From assembly GCF_017876095.1 (NCBI RefSeq), contig NZ_JAGINM010000004.1, positions 366,075 through 430,074 on the forward strand: a stretch of 64,000 nt of DNA, written 5' to 3'. Source of the stretch: Azospirillum agricola (GTDB taxonomy: Bacteria > Pseudomonadota > Alphaproteobacteria > Azospirillales > Azospirillaceae). Positions 32,070 through 42,509 of the stretch are shown here, one piece after another. Each line of letters starts with the position of its first letter. Position 1 is the first letter of the stretch. The notes under the pieces were generated by a model, which searched no databases, was not told the origin of the DNA, and saw nothing but the letters and a program-made list of their open reading frames with translations. The position numbers and the translations under genes are program-made.

Positions 32070-32927
32070 TCAGATGCGGCCGGCCTCGTAGTCGCGGAAG
32101 GCCTGCATCACCTCCTCGCGCGTGTTCATCACGAAGGGGCCGCCCCAGGCGATCGGCTCGCCCAGCGGACGGCCGGACAGCAGCAGGAAGCGCGCGCCCT
32201 CCGGCCCGGCGGCGGCCTCCACCCGCTCGCCCTCGCCCAGCACGACGACCTGCGGGCCGGACAGGGTTCCCTCGGCCCCCGCCACGCTGACGCCGCCCTC
32301 GAACAGCACGAGGAAGGCCGTGTGACCGGCCGGCAGCGGCTCGGCGAAGACGGCCCCGGCCGGCAGCGCCACGTCGAAGTAACGCGCGTCGGTCGCCTCG
32401 GCCCGCACCGGCCCGGCGGTGCCGCGCGCGGTGTCGCCGGCGATCACGGTGACGGTGACGCCCCCCTCGCGGCTCTCCACCGGGATGCGGGCGGCCGGGA
32501 ACTCCTGGTAGCGCGGCTCGGTCATCTTCAGGCGGGCCGGCAGGTTGATCCAGAGCTGGAAGCCCCGCATCAGCCCCTCGGTCTGCTCCGGCATCTCGGA
32601 ATGGATCAGGCCGCGCCCGGCGGTCATCCACTGCACGCCGCCGGTCTCGATGACGCCCTCGTGGCCGTGGTTGTCGGCGTGGCGCATCCGCCCGGCCAGC
32701 ATGTAGGTGACGGTCTCGAAGCCGCGGTGCGGGTGGTCGGGGAAGCCGGCGAGATAGTCGGTCGGCTCGTCCGACCCGAACAGGTCGAGCATCAGGAAAG
32801 GGTCGAGCGTGCGCAGGCGCGGGGTGCCCAGCATGCGGGTCATGCTCACGCCGGCGCCGTCCGACGTCGCCATGCCCTCGACGGCGGCGATCACGGGACG
32901 GATGCTGGGGGTCGGGCTGGCGGACAT
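32070..32927 (-). CDS. Pirin family bicupin protein
   Basis: A 285-residue double cupin. The metal ligands fit pirin: His65 and His67 in FPDHPHRGFETVTYML, His109 and Glu111 in GRGLIHSEM, equal or within one residue of the spacing in human pirin. The second cupin (about residues 180-260) is regular but lacks the ligands, as usual. Bacterial pirins such as YhhW show quercetin dioxygenase activity or bind regulators. The cupin gene next door, same strand, lies 108 bases upstream. Confidence 0.92.
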   Translation of the reverse strand: MSASPTPSIRPVIAAVEGMATSDGAGVSMTRMLGTPRLRTLDPFLMLDLFGSDEPTDYLAGFPDHPHRGFETVTYMLAGRMRHADNHGHEGVIETGGVQWMTAGRGLIHSEMPEQTEGLMRGFQLWINLPARLKMTEPRYQEFPAARIPVESREGGVTVTVIAGDTARGTAGPVRAEATDARYFDVALPAGAVFAEPLPAGHTAFLVLFEGGVSVAGAEGTLSGPQVVVLGEGERVEAAAGPEGARFLLLSGRPLGEPIAWGGPFVMNTREEVMQAFRDYEAGRI

Positions 32928-33035
32928 GGCGGACTCCTCGAGGCTGGAACTGGCCGAGAGGTAGTCGTTCCTTTCCGATGCCGGAAGTGGGAATGGAAAG
33001 GGAAGAGTGTTGCGAAGCGTGAAACAATGCCCGGT

Positions 33036-33482
33036 TCAGAACGCCGCTTCCGCCGTGCCCTTCCCGCCCCCGCCCTTCAGCCAGCCGCGCAGCCGGAGCT
33101 TCAGCCGCGCCAGCGCGCTCTGGCGCTTCTGGACCGCGTAGTATTTGCGCACCGTCTCCTTGATGTCCCAGGTGCCGGTGAAGCCCATCGGCAGCACCAG
33201 CGCGTCGCCGGCCCGATACTCCCGCGCGGCTCCGCCCTCGGGGGTGATCACCACCCGGCCGGACAGCAGGACGCAGAACTCGTCGTAGGGCCAGTCCTTC
33301 ATCGCCACCAGCCCCGGCGTGCATTGCCAGACGCCGGAGGCGAAGCGCCCGCCGTCCCCGTCATAGAGGTTCCGGTGGATCTCGCGCGGGTCGCCCGACA
33401 GGACGTCGCCGAACACCGCCGGCTTGCCGACCTCGTCGGCGGCGATGCGGCCCTGGTCGATGCGCAGGACGGGCGGGGGCAT
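33036..33482 (-). CDS. Cupin domain protein (DUF861-like)
   Basis: A 148-residue single cupin. The central sheet reads GVWQCTPGLVAMKDWPYDEFCVLLSGRVVITPEGG and YRAGDALVLPMGFTGTWDI, the cupin_3 pattern with an E(F)xxLxG turn and PxGxxGxW, as in ureidoglycolate/ethanolamine-type cupins. The C-terminus is a basic tail rich in Arg, Lys and Gly. The ATG at 33482 follows GGAG; an upstream in-frame ATG only adds an arginine-rich stretch. The ligand is unknown. Confidence 0.8.
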   Translation of the reverse strand: MPPPVLRIDQGRIAADEVGKPAVFGDVLSGDPREIHRNLYDGDGGRFASGVWQCTPGLVAMKDWPYDEFCVLLSGRVVITPEGGAAREYRAGDALVLPMGFTGTWDIKETVRKYYAVQKRQSALARLKLRLRGWLKGGGGKGTAEAAF

Positions 33483-33563
33483 GGCGGATCTCCGGCGTCG
33501 GGGACGTGAAGGGGTGTTCGGGCGGCTCGCGCTGCAAACAGCCAAGACCGCGAATCGATCCGC

Positions 33564-34217
33564 CTATTCCCCCAAATTGATGATCTCCACCCGCCGGTTC
33601 GCCGCCGCCTTGGGCTGGTCGGGCAGCAGCAGCTCGCGCAGGCCCCGGCCGGACGCCTCCAGCCGTTCGGGGGCGATGCGGTGAGTCTCCACCAGATAGG
33701 CCGCCACCGCCCTGGCCCGCCGCTCCGACAGGGCGAGGTTGGCCGCGTCGCCGCCGACCGCGTCGGTGTGGCCGACGATGCGGAAACGCGCCTTCCCCGC
33801 CTCCGGCCCCGTCATCACCGCCGCGACCCGGTCGAGGATCGCCCGCGATTCGGGGCGGATGACGGCCGAATTGAACGCGAACTCAATCCGGAAGGCGGCG
33901 CGCAGGGTGGGCTTGGCGATGTCCGGCGGCGGCTCCAGCGCCGGAACCGCCACCGGTCCCGGCTTGGCCGGCGCAGCCGGCGGCGGGGCGGCCAACGGCG
34001 GGGGGGCCGGCTGCGACGGATCGGGCGGCGGCGGGCGGCGCATCCGCAGGGGTGGGCAGTCCGGCCCGGCCACGCCCAGCAGCGCCGCCTGGATCTCGCA
34101 TTCGCTGGGGTTCGGCCCCAGGGGAACGGTCTGCGCGAGGGCGCCCGGCGCCGCCACCGCCACCGCCACCGCCACCACCAGCATCCCGGCGACGGGACGG
34201 CACCGCCGCCCCCGCAT
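33564..34217 (-). CDS. OmpA-family peptidoglycan-binding protein
   Basis: A 217-residue exported protein. A signal peptide (residues 1-28, ending APGALAQ) is followed by a short segment with two Cys, a long proline/alanine linker (about 55-95), and the OmpA C-terminal domain: RIEFAFNSAVIRPESRAIL, IVGHTDAVGGDAANLALSERRARAVAAYL, which contains the NxxLSxxRAxxV pattern that binds diaminopimelate in peptidoglycan, and AANRRVEII. There is no beta-barrel, so it is likely a periplasmic or lipid-anchored wall-binding protein. The ATG at 34217 is the one directly before the signal peptide. Divergent from dctP. Confidence 0.85.
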   Translation of the reverse strand: MRGRRCRPVAGMLVVAVAVAVAAPGALAQTVPLGPNPSECEIQAALLGVAGPDCPPLRMRRPPPPDPSQPAPPPLAAPPPAAPAKPGPVAVPALEPPPDIAKPTLRAAFRIEFAFNSAVIRPESRAILDRVAAVMTGPEAGKARFRIVGHTDAVGGDAANLALSERRARAVAAYLVETHRIAPERLEASGRGLRELLLPDQPKAAANRRVEIINLGE

Positions 34218-34333
34218 GGCCGGATTGTCCGCCAGACGGACGGTTTCATCAAATTCCGCGTGCAAGGGTCGTGCGTCGGTCTGTACCATCCCGGTCCGTA
34301 TCTTTCGTATAAGGCGCTTGGGAGGAAACAAGC

Positions 34334-35371
34334 ATGACATCGCTGAAGGCTCTGCTCGCCGGCATCGCGCTGGCCGCCCTGACGGTTCCGGCCCTGCTGA
34401 CGGGCACCGCCGGCGCCGCCGACTACAAGGCGGAGTACAAGCTCTCCACCGTTCTGGGCAAGCCTTTCCCCTGGGGCATCGGCGGCGACCGCTGGGCCGA
34501 GCTGGTGAGGGAGAAGACCAACGGGCGCATCAACGTCAAGATGTACCCCGGCACCTCGCTGGTGAACGGCGACCAGACCAAGGAGTTCACCGCGCTCCGC
34601 CAGGGCACCATCGACATGGCGGTCGGCTCGACCATCAACTGGTCGCCGCAGGTCAAGGAACTGAACCTCTTCTCCCTGCCCTTCCTGATGCCCGACCACA
34701 AGGCGCTCGACGCGCTGACGCAAGGCGAGGTCGGCAAGAAACTGTTCGACCTGCTCGCCACCAAGGACGTGGTGCCGCTGGCCTGGGGCGAGAACGGCTT
34801 CCGGGAGATCTCCAACTCCAAGCGCTCCATCCGGACGCCGGAGGATCTGAAGGGCCTGAAGATCCGCGTCGTCGGCTCGCCGCTCTACCTCGACACCTTC
34901 ACCGCGCTGGGCGCCAACCCGACGCAGATGAGCTGGGCCGACGCCCAGCCCGCCCTGTCGACCGGCGCCGTCGACGGGCAGGAGAACCCGCTGACCATCT
35001 TCACCGCCGCCAAGCTGCCGACGCTCGGCCAGAAGCACCTGACGCTGTGGGGCTACGTCGCCGACCCGCTGATCTTCGTGGTCGGCAAGGGCGTGTGGGA
35101 GAGCTGGTCGAAGGAGGACCAGGAGGCCGTGCGCGCCGCCGCCATCCAGGCCGCCGCCGAGGAGGTCGCCATCTCCCGCAAGGGCATCGCCGCCGGCGAC
35201 GACAGCCTGCTGAAGGAGATCGCCGGCCAGGGCGTCGAGGTGGTCCAGCTCACCCCCGACCAGCAGAAGGCCTTCCAGAAGGCGACCCAGGCCGTCTACG
35301 ACAAGTGGGCCAAGCAGATCGGCCCCGATCTGGTCAAGACGGCGGAAGGCGCCATCGCCAAGCGTCCGTGA
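34334..35371 (+). CDS. TRAP transporter substrate-binding protein, DctP family
   Basis: A 345-residue periplasmic binding protein. The signal peptide ends near GTAGAA. Then come the DctP features: ELVREKTNGRINVKMYPGTSL, LRQGTIDMAVGST, the arginine of ISNSKRSIRTPEDLKGLKIRVVGSPLY that binds a carboxylate ligand, GANPTQMSWADAQPALSTGAVDGQENP, and the long C-terminal helices. It likely captures an organic acid for a TRAP importer. The DctQ and DctM membrane parts are not in this window, so it is an orphan here. A strong GGGAGGAAAC precedes the ATG. Confidence 0.93.
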   Translation: MTSLKALLAGIALAALTVPALLTGTAGAADYKAEYKLSTVLGKPFPWGIGGDRWAELVREKTNGRINVKMYPGTSLVNGDQTKEFTALRQGTIDMAVGSTINWSPQVKELNLFSLPFLMPDHKALDALTQGEVGKKLFDLLATKDVVPLAWGENGFREISNSKRSIRTPEDLKGLKIRVVGSPLYLDTFTALGANPTQMSWADAQPALSTGAVDGQENPLTIFTAAKLPTLGQKHLTLWGYVADPLIFVVGKGVWESWSKEDQEAVRAAAIQAAAEEVAISRKGIAAGDDSLLKEIAGQGVEVVQLTPDQQKAFQKATQAVYDKWAKQIGPDLVKTAEGAIAKRP

Positions 35372-35723
35372 ACGCTCAGGTCATCGAGCGCCCGGAAACG
35401 CCCAGGGGCGCAGGGCCGGTCCGCAAGGGCCGGCCCACCTTTCGAATCCACCATCCGATCCGCGCCGCCACGCCGGCCTCCGTCCCCTCCTTTCGGCATA
35501 AATGCGTCCCGTCCACCGACCATTCGGCATCCCGCCCACCAGGATCGCCTTCCCCTTGTGATCCAACCTCCGCGGATCAGCGTATGACGATGCAACAGGG
35601 CGCGCCGGCGCCTGTTGTCTTCCCCAGTCACATCAGCGAGGGGGTGGACGGCCGGCCGGCGGAGACCCATCGGACAAGAACTCCAAGGGACATGATGCCG
35701 CCCAGACGGGAAGGAAGGGACGG
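35372..35723. other. Gene-free leader region of rpoH
   Basis: This 352-base gap has no convincing gene. Its left end holds the hairpin after dctP. Nearer rpoH, CAACAGG (35593-35599) and CCTGTTG (35611-35617) form a 7-bp stem with a G/C-rich inner part. In enterobacteria rpoH mRNA structure controls heat-induced translation; whether this hairpin does anything like that is unknown. No clear promoter was found. Confidence 0.5.
35413..35443 (+). terminator. Terminator-like hairpin after dctP
   Basis: GGGCCGG (35413-35419) pairs with CCGGCCC (35430-35436), followed by a short ACCTTT. It lies 41 bases past the stop. The T tract is weak. Confidence 0.5.
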
Positions 35724-36620
<897 letters not shown>

Positions 36621-36650
36621 GGAACGCCGGCCAGGGCCGGGGCCGTCCCG

Positions 36651-37172
36651 TCACTCCGGCGGCCGGACAGCAGGATGAGCATGGGGGTGGGACTGGGGAT
36701 GGGCATGGCTGTGATGGCCGTGCCCGCCGCCGGTCCCGCCGCCGCGCAGCGGGTCGCCGGACACCGGCTCGTCGCGCACCGGGATGACGACCGCCCGGCC
36801 GTGCCGCACGCCGCGCTCGGCGATCACCCGCTCCGCCATGCCGCGCACCGCCGCCTCGTCGCCCTTCAGCACCGACACCTCCATGCAGCTTCCATGGTCG
36901 AGATGGACGTGCAGCGTGGTCAGCGTCAGCTCGTGATGCTCGTGGAAGGTGGTGGTCAGCCGCTTCGACAGTTCCCGCGCCGCGTGGTCGTAGACATAGA
37001 CCAGCGCCGCCACGCAGGGCCCCGTCTCTCCCTCCGCCGGGGCGGCCTCGGCCAGACCGCTGCGGGCGAGGTCGCGGATCGCCTCCGAGCGTCCCTGGTA
37101 GCCGCGCCGCTCGACCAGCCGGTCGATGTCGGCCAGCAGATCGTCGTCCAGCGTGATCGTCACCCGTTGCAT
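36651..37172 (-). CDS. nikR: Nickel-responsive repressor NikR
   Basis: A 173-residue ribbon-helix-helix regulator. MQRVTITLDDDLLADIDRLV is the DNA-binding ribbon; the C-terminal ACT-like domain has the nickel ligands His77, His88, His90 and Cys96 (LHVHLDHGSCMEV), each one residue from E. coli NikR. With nickel bound it represses the import genes. The C-terminal 25 residues are an extra His/Gly/Pro-rich tail (about nine His), longer than in E. coli, which could store or sense metal. The ATG at 37172 gives the standard ribbon start. Divergent from nikA with a perfect operator between, and convergent with rpoH. Confidence 0.95.
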   Translation of the reverse strand: MQRVTITLDDDLLADIDRLVERRGYQGRSEAIRDLARSGLAEAAPAEGETGPCVAALVYVYDHAARELSKRLTTTFHEHHELTLTTLHVHLDHGSCMEVSVLKGDEAAVRGMAERVIAERGVRHGRAVVIPVRDEPVSGDPLRGGGTGGGHGHHSHAHPQSHPHAHPAVRPPE

Positions 37173-37236
37173 GCCGCCTCCCGCCGCGCCGGGCCGGACA
37201 CGGAAGGGCCGGGCGCAAAACCTTTTTTCCATAGGG

Positions 37237-37264
37237 GTATGATGATTCCAGATGGACATCATAC
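37237..37264. promoter_or_regulatory. NikR operator
   Basis: GTATGA (37237-37242), 16 bases, TCATAC (37259-37264): an exact match to the NikR dyad GTATGA-N16-TCATAC. It lies 65 bases from the nikR start and 154 bases from nikA, so it can repress both. Confidence 0.92.
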
Positions 37265-37417
37265 AACCCCGGCCGTATCGTCACCCCATCGACCATAGGC
37301 CCGGTCACGGCGGCCGTCCATCCGCAAGCGGCGGTTGGACGAGGCCGCCGCATGCCCGCGCGAGGGATGCGGCCGCGCGAGGGGCATGGCGGGCGGGCCG
37401 GACGGAAGGGGGTTCGG

Positions 37418-38989
37418 ATGACGCGGTGGCGGATGGGGCTGATCGGTGCGGCGGCCGCGCTTCTGGCAACGGCGGCCGCGGGGCACGCCGTGGCGGCAAG
37501 CCCCAAGGGGACGCTGACCTATTCCTGGACCGGCAACGTCGGGCCGCTCGACCCGCACCGCTACGCGCCCAACCAGATGTTCGCCCAGGCCATGGTCTAC
37601 GAGCCGCTGGTGCGCTACCGCGACGGCGGCGCCATCGAACCGTGGCTCGCCACCGCCTGGACGGTGTCGCCGGACGGCCGCACCTACGACTTCACCCTGC
37701 GCGAGGGCGTCACCTTCTCCGACGGCACGCCCTTCGACGCGGCGGCGGTCAAGGCGAACTTCGACGCCGTGCTCGCCGACCGCGCCAGGCATGACTGGCT
37801 GGAGCTGGTCGCGCAGATCCGCTCCGTCGAGGCGCTGGACGCCCGCAAGCTCCGGCTGACCCTGAAGGATCCCTATTACCCGACCCTGCTGGAGCTGGCG
37901 CTGATCCGCCCGGTGCGCTTCGCCGCCCCGTCGGTGCTGACGCCGGACGGGGTGACGAAGCCGGTCGGCACCGGCCCCTGGATGCTGACCGGGACGAAGA
38001 AGGGCGAATACGACGTCTTCACCCGCAACCCGTCCTACTGGGGGCCGAAACCGGCCTATGAGCGCATCGTCGTCAAGGTCATCCCCGACCCCACCGCCCG
38101 CGCCGTCGCCTTCGAGACCGGCGAGATCGACCTGATCTACGGCGGCACCGGCCAGATCTCGGCCGACAGCTTCACCCGCTTCAAGGCGCGGGGCACCGGC
38201 CAGACCGCCGTGTCGGCGCCGCTCGCCACCCGGACGATGGCGATCAACAGCGGTCGCGCCCCAACCAATGACTTGGCGGTGCGCAAGGCGATCAACCACG
38301 CGGTCGACAAGGACGCCATCGTCGCCAAGCTGCTCTACGGGCTGGAGCCCAAGGCCGACACGCTGTTCGCCGCGAACTTCCCCTACAGCGACCTCGGCCT
38401 GACGCCCTATGCCTACGATCCGGCCCGCGCGGCGCGGCTGCTCGACGAGGCCGGCTGGATCCTGCCGCCCGGCGGCAAGCTGCGCGTCCGCGACGGCCAG
38501 CCGCTGCGGGTCGAGCTGTGCTTCATCGGCAACGACGCGCGGGAGCGGACGCTCGCCGAGGCGATCCAGGCCAACCTCAAGGCGGTCGGCTTCGACGCCC
38601 AGCTGGTCGGCGAGGAGGAGAACGCCATCGAGGCGCGGCAGAAGGACGGCCGTTTCGGCCTGATCTTCGGCGACACCTGGGGGGCGCCCTACGACCCGCA
38701 TTCCTTCGTCGGCTCCATGCGGGTGCCGACCCACGCCGACTACCAGGCGCAGCGCGGCCTGCCGATGAAGACGGAGATCGACGCGACGATCTCCGCCGTT
38801 CTGGTGACGACCGACGAGACGACGCGGCGGGCGCTCTACCGCGACATCCTGACGACGCTGCACGAGCAGGCGGTCTATCTGCCGCTCTCCCACCTGACGG
38901 CCATGGCGGTCAGCCGCGGCGTGGAGGGGGTGGGCTTCGGCGCCAGCGCCTACGAGATCCCGTTCGGCGCGATGCGGCCGGCGCCGTAA
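37418..38989 (+). CDS. nikA: Nickel ABC transporter substrate-binding protein NikA
   Basis: A 523-residue periplasmic binding protein of the peptide/nickel family (SBP_bac_5). The signal peptide ends near GHAVAA. The mature N-terminus is [35 protein letters not shown], close to E. coli NikA; later come [28 protein letters not shown] and the GTGPWMLTG turn. It binds nickel, probably as a chelate, and hands it to NikBC. The ATG at 37418 follows GGAAGGGGG. Position directly after the NikR operator and before nikBCDE makes the nickel assignment strong. Confidence 0.95.
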   Translation: MTRWRMGLIGAAAALLATAAAGHAVAASPKGTLTYSWTGNVGPLDPHRYAPNQMFAQAMVYEPLVRYRDGGAIEPWLATAWTVSPDGRTYDFTLREGVTFSDGTPFDAAAVKANFDAVLADRARHDWLELVAQIRSVEALDARKLRLTLKDPYYPTLLELALIRPVRFAAPSVLTPDGVTKPVGTGPWMLTGTKKGEYDVFTRNPSYWGPKPAYERIVVKVIPDPTARAVAFETGEIDLIYGGTGQISADSFTRFKARGTGQTAVSAPLATRTMAINSGRAPTNDLAVRKAINHAVDKDAIVAKLLYGLEPKADTLFAANFPYSDLGLTPYAYDPARAARLLDEAGWILPPGGKLRVRDGQPLRVELCFIGNDARERTLAEAIQANLKAVGFDAQLVGEEENAIEARQKDGRFGLIFGDTWGAPYDPHSFVGSMRVPTHADYQAQRGLPMKTEIDATISAVLVTTDETTRRALYRDILTTLHEQAVYLPLSHLTAMAVSRGVEGVGFGASAYEIPFGAMRPAP

Positions 38990-39005
38990 CCGGGGAGGGA
39001 CGCCG

Positions 39006-39950
39006 ATGCTGCGCTTCATCGCCGGTCGCCTGCTGACCCTGCCGCCGCTGCTGCTGGCGGTGTCGGCCGGCGTGTTCCTGCTGCTGCGGCTGGGGCGCGG
39101 CGATCCGGCGCTGGATTACCTGCGCCTGTCGAACATCCCGCCGACCGACGCCGCCATCGCCGAGGCGCAGCGGCTGCTCGGCCTCGACCGGCCGCTGGCC
39201 GAGCAGTATCTGTCCTGGCTGTGGCAGGCGCTGCACCTCGATTTCGGGCTGTCCTACGTCACCCGCCAGCCGGTGCTCGACGACCTCCTCCATTACCTGC
39301 CGGCCACCCTGCAACTGGGCGCCGCCGCGCTGGCCGTCACGCTGGCGGTCAGCCTGCCGCTCGGCGTGTGGGCGGCGCGGCACCGCGACCGGATGCCCGA
39401 CCATCTGGTGCGGGCGCTCGCCTTCGTCGGCGTGTCGATCCCCAACTTCTGGCTGGGCTTCCTGCTGGTGCTGCTGTTCGCGGTGACGCTGAACTGGCTG
39501 CCGCCGCTCGGCCGGGGCGGCTGGAGCCACATGGTGATGCCGGTGGCCGCCGTGTCGCTGATGTCGCTGTGCATCAACGCCCGGCTGCTGCGCGCCAGCA
39601 TGCTGGAGACGGCGGGGCAGCGCCACGTCCTCTACGCCCGCCTGCGCGGCCTGCCGGAGCGGCGCGTCGTGCACGGCCACATCCTGCGCAACGCCCTGCT
39701 TCCCATCGTCACCGCCACCGGCATGCACATCGGCGAGCTGCTGGGCGGCACGCTGGTGATCGAGAACATCTTCGGCTGGCCGGGGGTCGGGCGCTACGCC
39801 GTCTCGGCCATCCACAACCGCGACTATCCGGTGTTGCAGTGCTTCACCCTGCTGATGACGGTGATCTTCGTGCTGTGCAATCTGGCCGTCGACGTGCTGT
39901 ACGCGTGGCTCGACCCGCGCATCCGGCTGGCGCGGGAGGCCGCGCGATGA
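39006..39950 (+). CDS. nikB: Nickel ABC transporter permease NikB
   Basis: A 314-residue permease of the DppB type, with about six membrane helices starting [29 protein letters not shown]. The cytoplasmic EAA loop reads [23 protein letters not shown], where it docks NikDE. It pairs with NikC as the inner-membrane channel for nickel. It follows nikA by 16 bases and overlaps nikC by 4 (ATGA), so expression is coupled. Confidence 0.94.
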   Translation: MLRFIAGRLLTLPPLLLAVSAGVFLLLRLGRGDPALDYLRLSNIPPTDAAIAEAQRLLGLDRPLAEQYLSWLWQALHLDFGLSYVTRQPVLDDLLHYLPATLQLGAAALAVTLAVSLPLGVWAARHRDRMPDHLVRALAFVGVSIPNFWLGFLLVLLFAVTLNWLPPLGRGGWSHMVMPVAAVSLMSLCINARLLRASMLETAGQRHVLYARLRGLPERRVVHGHILRNALLPIVTATGMHIGELLGGTLVIENIFGWPGVGRYAVSAIHNRDYPVLQCFTLLMTVIFVLCNLAVDVLYAWLDPRIRLAREAAR

Positions 39951-40807
39951 GCGCGCTCGCCGAGGAGGCCGCCACGCCGGCCATCCGCCGCCGCCGGCCG
40001 CGCCGCACGACGCTGGCCGGGCTGGCCCTGGTCGGGACCATGATCCTGGGCGCCCTGGCCGCCCCCCTGCTGCCCTGGGATCCGGAGGCGGTCGACCTGA
40101 TGGCCCGGCTGGAGGGGCCGGGCGCCGCCCACTGGCTCGGCACCGACCATCTCGGGCGCGACGTGCTGGCGCGGCTGCTGCACGGCGCCTCGGTGTCGCT
40201 GGGGGCGGTCGCCGCCATCGTCGGGCTGATCCTGGCGCTGGGCATCGGCGTCGGCGGCCTGTCGGGCCTCCTGGGCGGGCGGACCGACCGGATCGTCATG
40301 CGGGTGTGCGACGGCTTCCTGACGGTGCCGACCTTCGTGCTCGCCATGTTCATGGTCGGCGCGCTCGGCACCGGGATGGCCAACGTGATGCTGGCCATCG
40401 CCCTGTCGCACTGGGCCTGGTACGCCCGCCTCGTGCGCGGCATGGTGCTGTCGCTGCGCGAGCGCGACTATGTGGCCGCCGCCATCGTCTCCGGCGCCTC
40501 GCGCCCGCGCGTCTTCGTCGAGCACATCCTGCCGGGCGTGCTGGTGCAGCTGGTGGTGCTGGCGAGTCTCGACATCGGGCACATGATCCTGCACGTCGCC
40601 GGCCTGTCCTTCCTGGGGCTGGGGGTGACGCCGCCGACTCCGGAATGGGGGGTGATGATCAACGAGGCGCGCGAGTTCATCTGGACCCAGCCCACGCTGA
40701 TGCTGTGGCCGGGGCTGATGATCCTGCTGACGGTGATGGGCTTCAACCTGCTGGGCGACGCCCTGCGCGATCGGCTCGACCCGACGCTGGCGGGGGACGG
40801 CTGTTGA
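39947..40807 (+). CDS. nikC: Nickel ABC transporter permease NikC
   Basis: A 286-residue permease of the DppC type. After a short basic N-terminus the first helix is [22 protein letters not shown], then the family motif [20 protein letters not shown], and the EAA loop [23 protein letters not shown]. The C-terminal [22 protein letters not shown] is typical. The ATG overlaps the nikB stop and the gene overlaps nikD by 4 bases. Confidence 0.94.
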   Translation: MSALAEEAATPAIRRRRPRRTTLAGLALVGTMILGALAAPLLPWDPEAVDLMARLEGPGAAHWLGTDHLGRDVLARLLHGASVSLGAVAAIVGLILALGIGVGGLSGLLGGRTDRIVMRVCDGFLTVPTFVLAMFMVGALGTGMANVMLAIALSHWAWYARLVRGMVLSLRERDYVAAAIVSGASRPRVFVEHILPGVLVQLVVLASLDIGHMILHVAGLSFLGLGVTPPTPEWGVMINEAREFIWTQPTLMLWPGLMILLTVMGFNLLGDALRDRLDPTLAGDGC

Positions 40808-41586
40808 GCCCGCGGCGCCTGACCGTCGAGGGGTTGCGCCTCGCCGCCCGCCGCGACGGCCGGCCGCTGGAGCTGGTGCGCGGCGTCGACCTGGCGCTGG
40901 AACGCGGGCGGGTCACCGCGCTGGTCGGCGCCAGCGGGTCGGGCAAGTCGCTGACCTGCCTGGGCTTGCAGGGGCTGACGCCGCCGGGGGTGGAGCGGCT
41001 CGCCGGCCGCGTCCGGCTGGACGGCGCGGCGGTCGGGCCGGAGACTCTGCCGGGCCGGCTGGTGGCGACGGTGATGCAGAACCCGCGCAGCGCCTTCAAC
41101 CCGGTGCTGACCATGCGCGCCCACGCCCGCGAGACGCTGGCCGTCCGTGGCGTCACCGACGATGTGGACGGGCGGCTGGCCGGGGCGCTGGCCGAAGTCG
41201 GCCTGCCGGAGCCCGGGCGCGTCGCCCGGCTGCACCCCTTCGAGATGAGCGGCGGGATGCTCCAGCGCATGATGATCGCGCTGGCGCTGCTGGCCGACGT
41301 GCCCTTCCTGCTGGCCGACGAGCCGACGACCGACCTCGACCCGCCGGCCCAGGCGCGCATCCTGGCGCTGATCGAGCGGCTGGCCGCCGAGCGGGGGCTG
41401 GGGGTGCTGATCGTCACCCACGACATGGGCGTGGTCGCCCGCCTGGCCGACGAGGTGTCGGTGATGGAGGCCGGCCGCATCGTCGAGACCGCGCCGGTGG
41501 CCGATCTGTTCGCGGCGCCGCGCTCCGGCGCCGCCCGCGCCCTGCTGGCCGCCCACCGCGCGCTCTACCCGGAGGAATTCGCGTGA
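40804..41586 (+). CDS. nikD: Nickel import ATPase NikD
   Basis: A 260-residue ABC ATPase. Walker A is GASGSGKSLT, the Q-loop region VMQNPRSAFNPVLTM is that of nickel/dipeptide importers, the signature is MSGGMLQRM, Walker B is LADEPTTDLD and the switch His is in IVTHDMGVV. It powers import together with NikE. The start is a TTG at 40804 overlapping the nikC stop (TTGA), which fits tight coupling and lower initiation. Confidence 0.93.
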   Translation: MSPRRLTVEGLRLAARRDGRPLELVRGVDLALERGRVTALVGASGSGKSLTCLGLQGLTPPGVERLAGRVRLDGAAVGPETLPGRLVATVMQNPRSAFNPVLTMRAHARETLAVRGVTDDVDGRLAGALAEVGLPEPGRVARLHPFEMSGGMLQRMMIALALLADVPFLLADEPTTDLDPPAQARILALIERLAAERGLGVLIVTHDMGVVARLADEVSVMEAGRIVETAPVADLFAAPRSGAARALLAAHRALYPEEFA

Positions 41587-42386
41587 CGGTCCTGCTGGCC
41601 GCCGAGGCGGTGGAGAAGCGTTATCGCGGACCGGGCGCCTTCGGCGGCGGCCCGGCGAGGACCGTGCTGCGCGGCGTCAGCCTGTCGGTGCGCGAGGGGG
41701 AGAGCGTGGCGCTGCTCGGCGCCAGCGGGTCGGGAAAGAGCACGCTGGCCCGCCTGATGCTCGGCCTCGACCGGCCGGACGGCGGCACGGTGCGCTGCCT
41801 CGGCCGGCCGCTGGACGGGCTGGACGCCGCCGGGCGCCGGACCTTCCGCCGGACGGTGCAGGCGGTGTTCCAGGATCCGCTGGGCGCCGTCAACCCGCGC
41901 CATCCGGTCGGCCGGATCATCGCCGAGCCGCTGCGCCACCTGACCGGCCTCGACCGGCAGGGGCGGGAGGCGCGGGTGGCCGAGCTGCTGCGGCTGGTCG
42001 GGCTGGAGCCGGAGGATGCCGGCCGGCTGCCGGGAGGCTTGAGCGGCGGCCAGGTCCAGCGCGTCTGCATCGCCCGCGCGCTCGCCCCGCAGCCCCGGCT
42101 GATCCTGCTCGACGAGGCGGTGTCGAACCTCGACCTCGTGCTGCAAATCCAGATCCTCGACCTGCTGGCCGGACTGCGCGAGCGGCTGGGCACCGCCTTC
42201 CTGTTCATCACCCACGACGTCCGGCTGGTCCGCCGCTTCTGCGGCCGGGTGGCGGTGCTGCACGAGGGGGAACTGGTGGAGGACCGGCCGGCCGGCCCCA
42301 CCCTCGCCTTCGATCATCCGGCGGCGCGCGCGCTGCTGGAGGCGGTACTGCCGGCCGCTCCGTCAGCCGCCCGGCCCTCGCGGTGA
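41583..42386 (+). CDS. nikE: Nickel import ATPase NikE
   Basis: A 267-residue ABC ATPase, partner of NikD. Walker A is GASGSGKSTLARL, the Q-loop AVFQDPLGAVNPRH, the signature LSGGQVQRVCIARAL, Walker B LILLDEAVSNLD and the switch His is in FITHDVRLV. The GTG start at 41583 overlaps the nikD stop (GTGA). Last gene of the nik operon proper; the next gene on this strand starts 123 bases on. Confidence 0.93.
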   Translation: MTVLLAAEAVEKRYRGPGAFGGGPARTVLRGVSLSVREGESVALLGASGSGKSTLARLMLGLDRPDGGTVRCLGRPLDGLDAAGRRTFRRTVQAVFQDPLGAVNPRHPVGRIIAEPLRHLTGLDRQGREARVAELLRLVGLEPEDAGRLPGGLSGGQVQRVCIARALAPQPRLILLDEAVSNLDLVLQIQILDLLAGLRERLGTAFLFITHDVRLVRRFCGRVAVLHEGELVEDRPAGPTLAFDHPAARALLEAVLPAAPSAARPSR

Positions 42387-42509
42387 GGGTGGGACGCGGC
42401 GGGACGATCCCTGCGCGAAAATGCCGCTCACGCCGCCCCCGGCGCTTCGGCTAGTGTGCCGCCCCGGTGCGTGTCGGGCACCACACCAGGGACGGATCGA
42501 CGGACCGGC

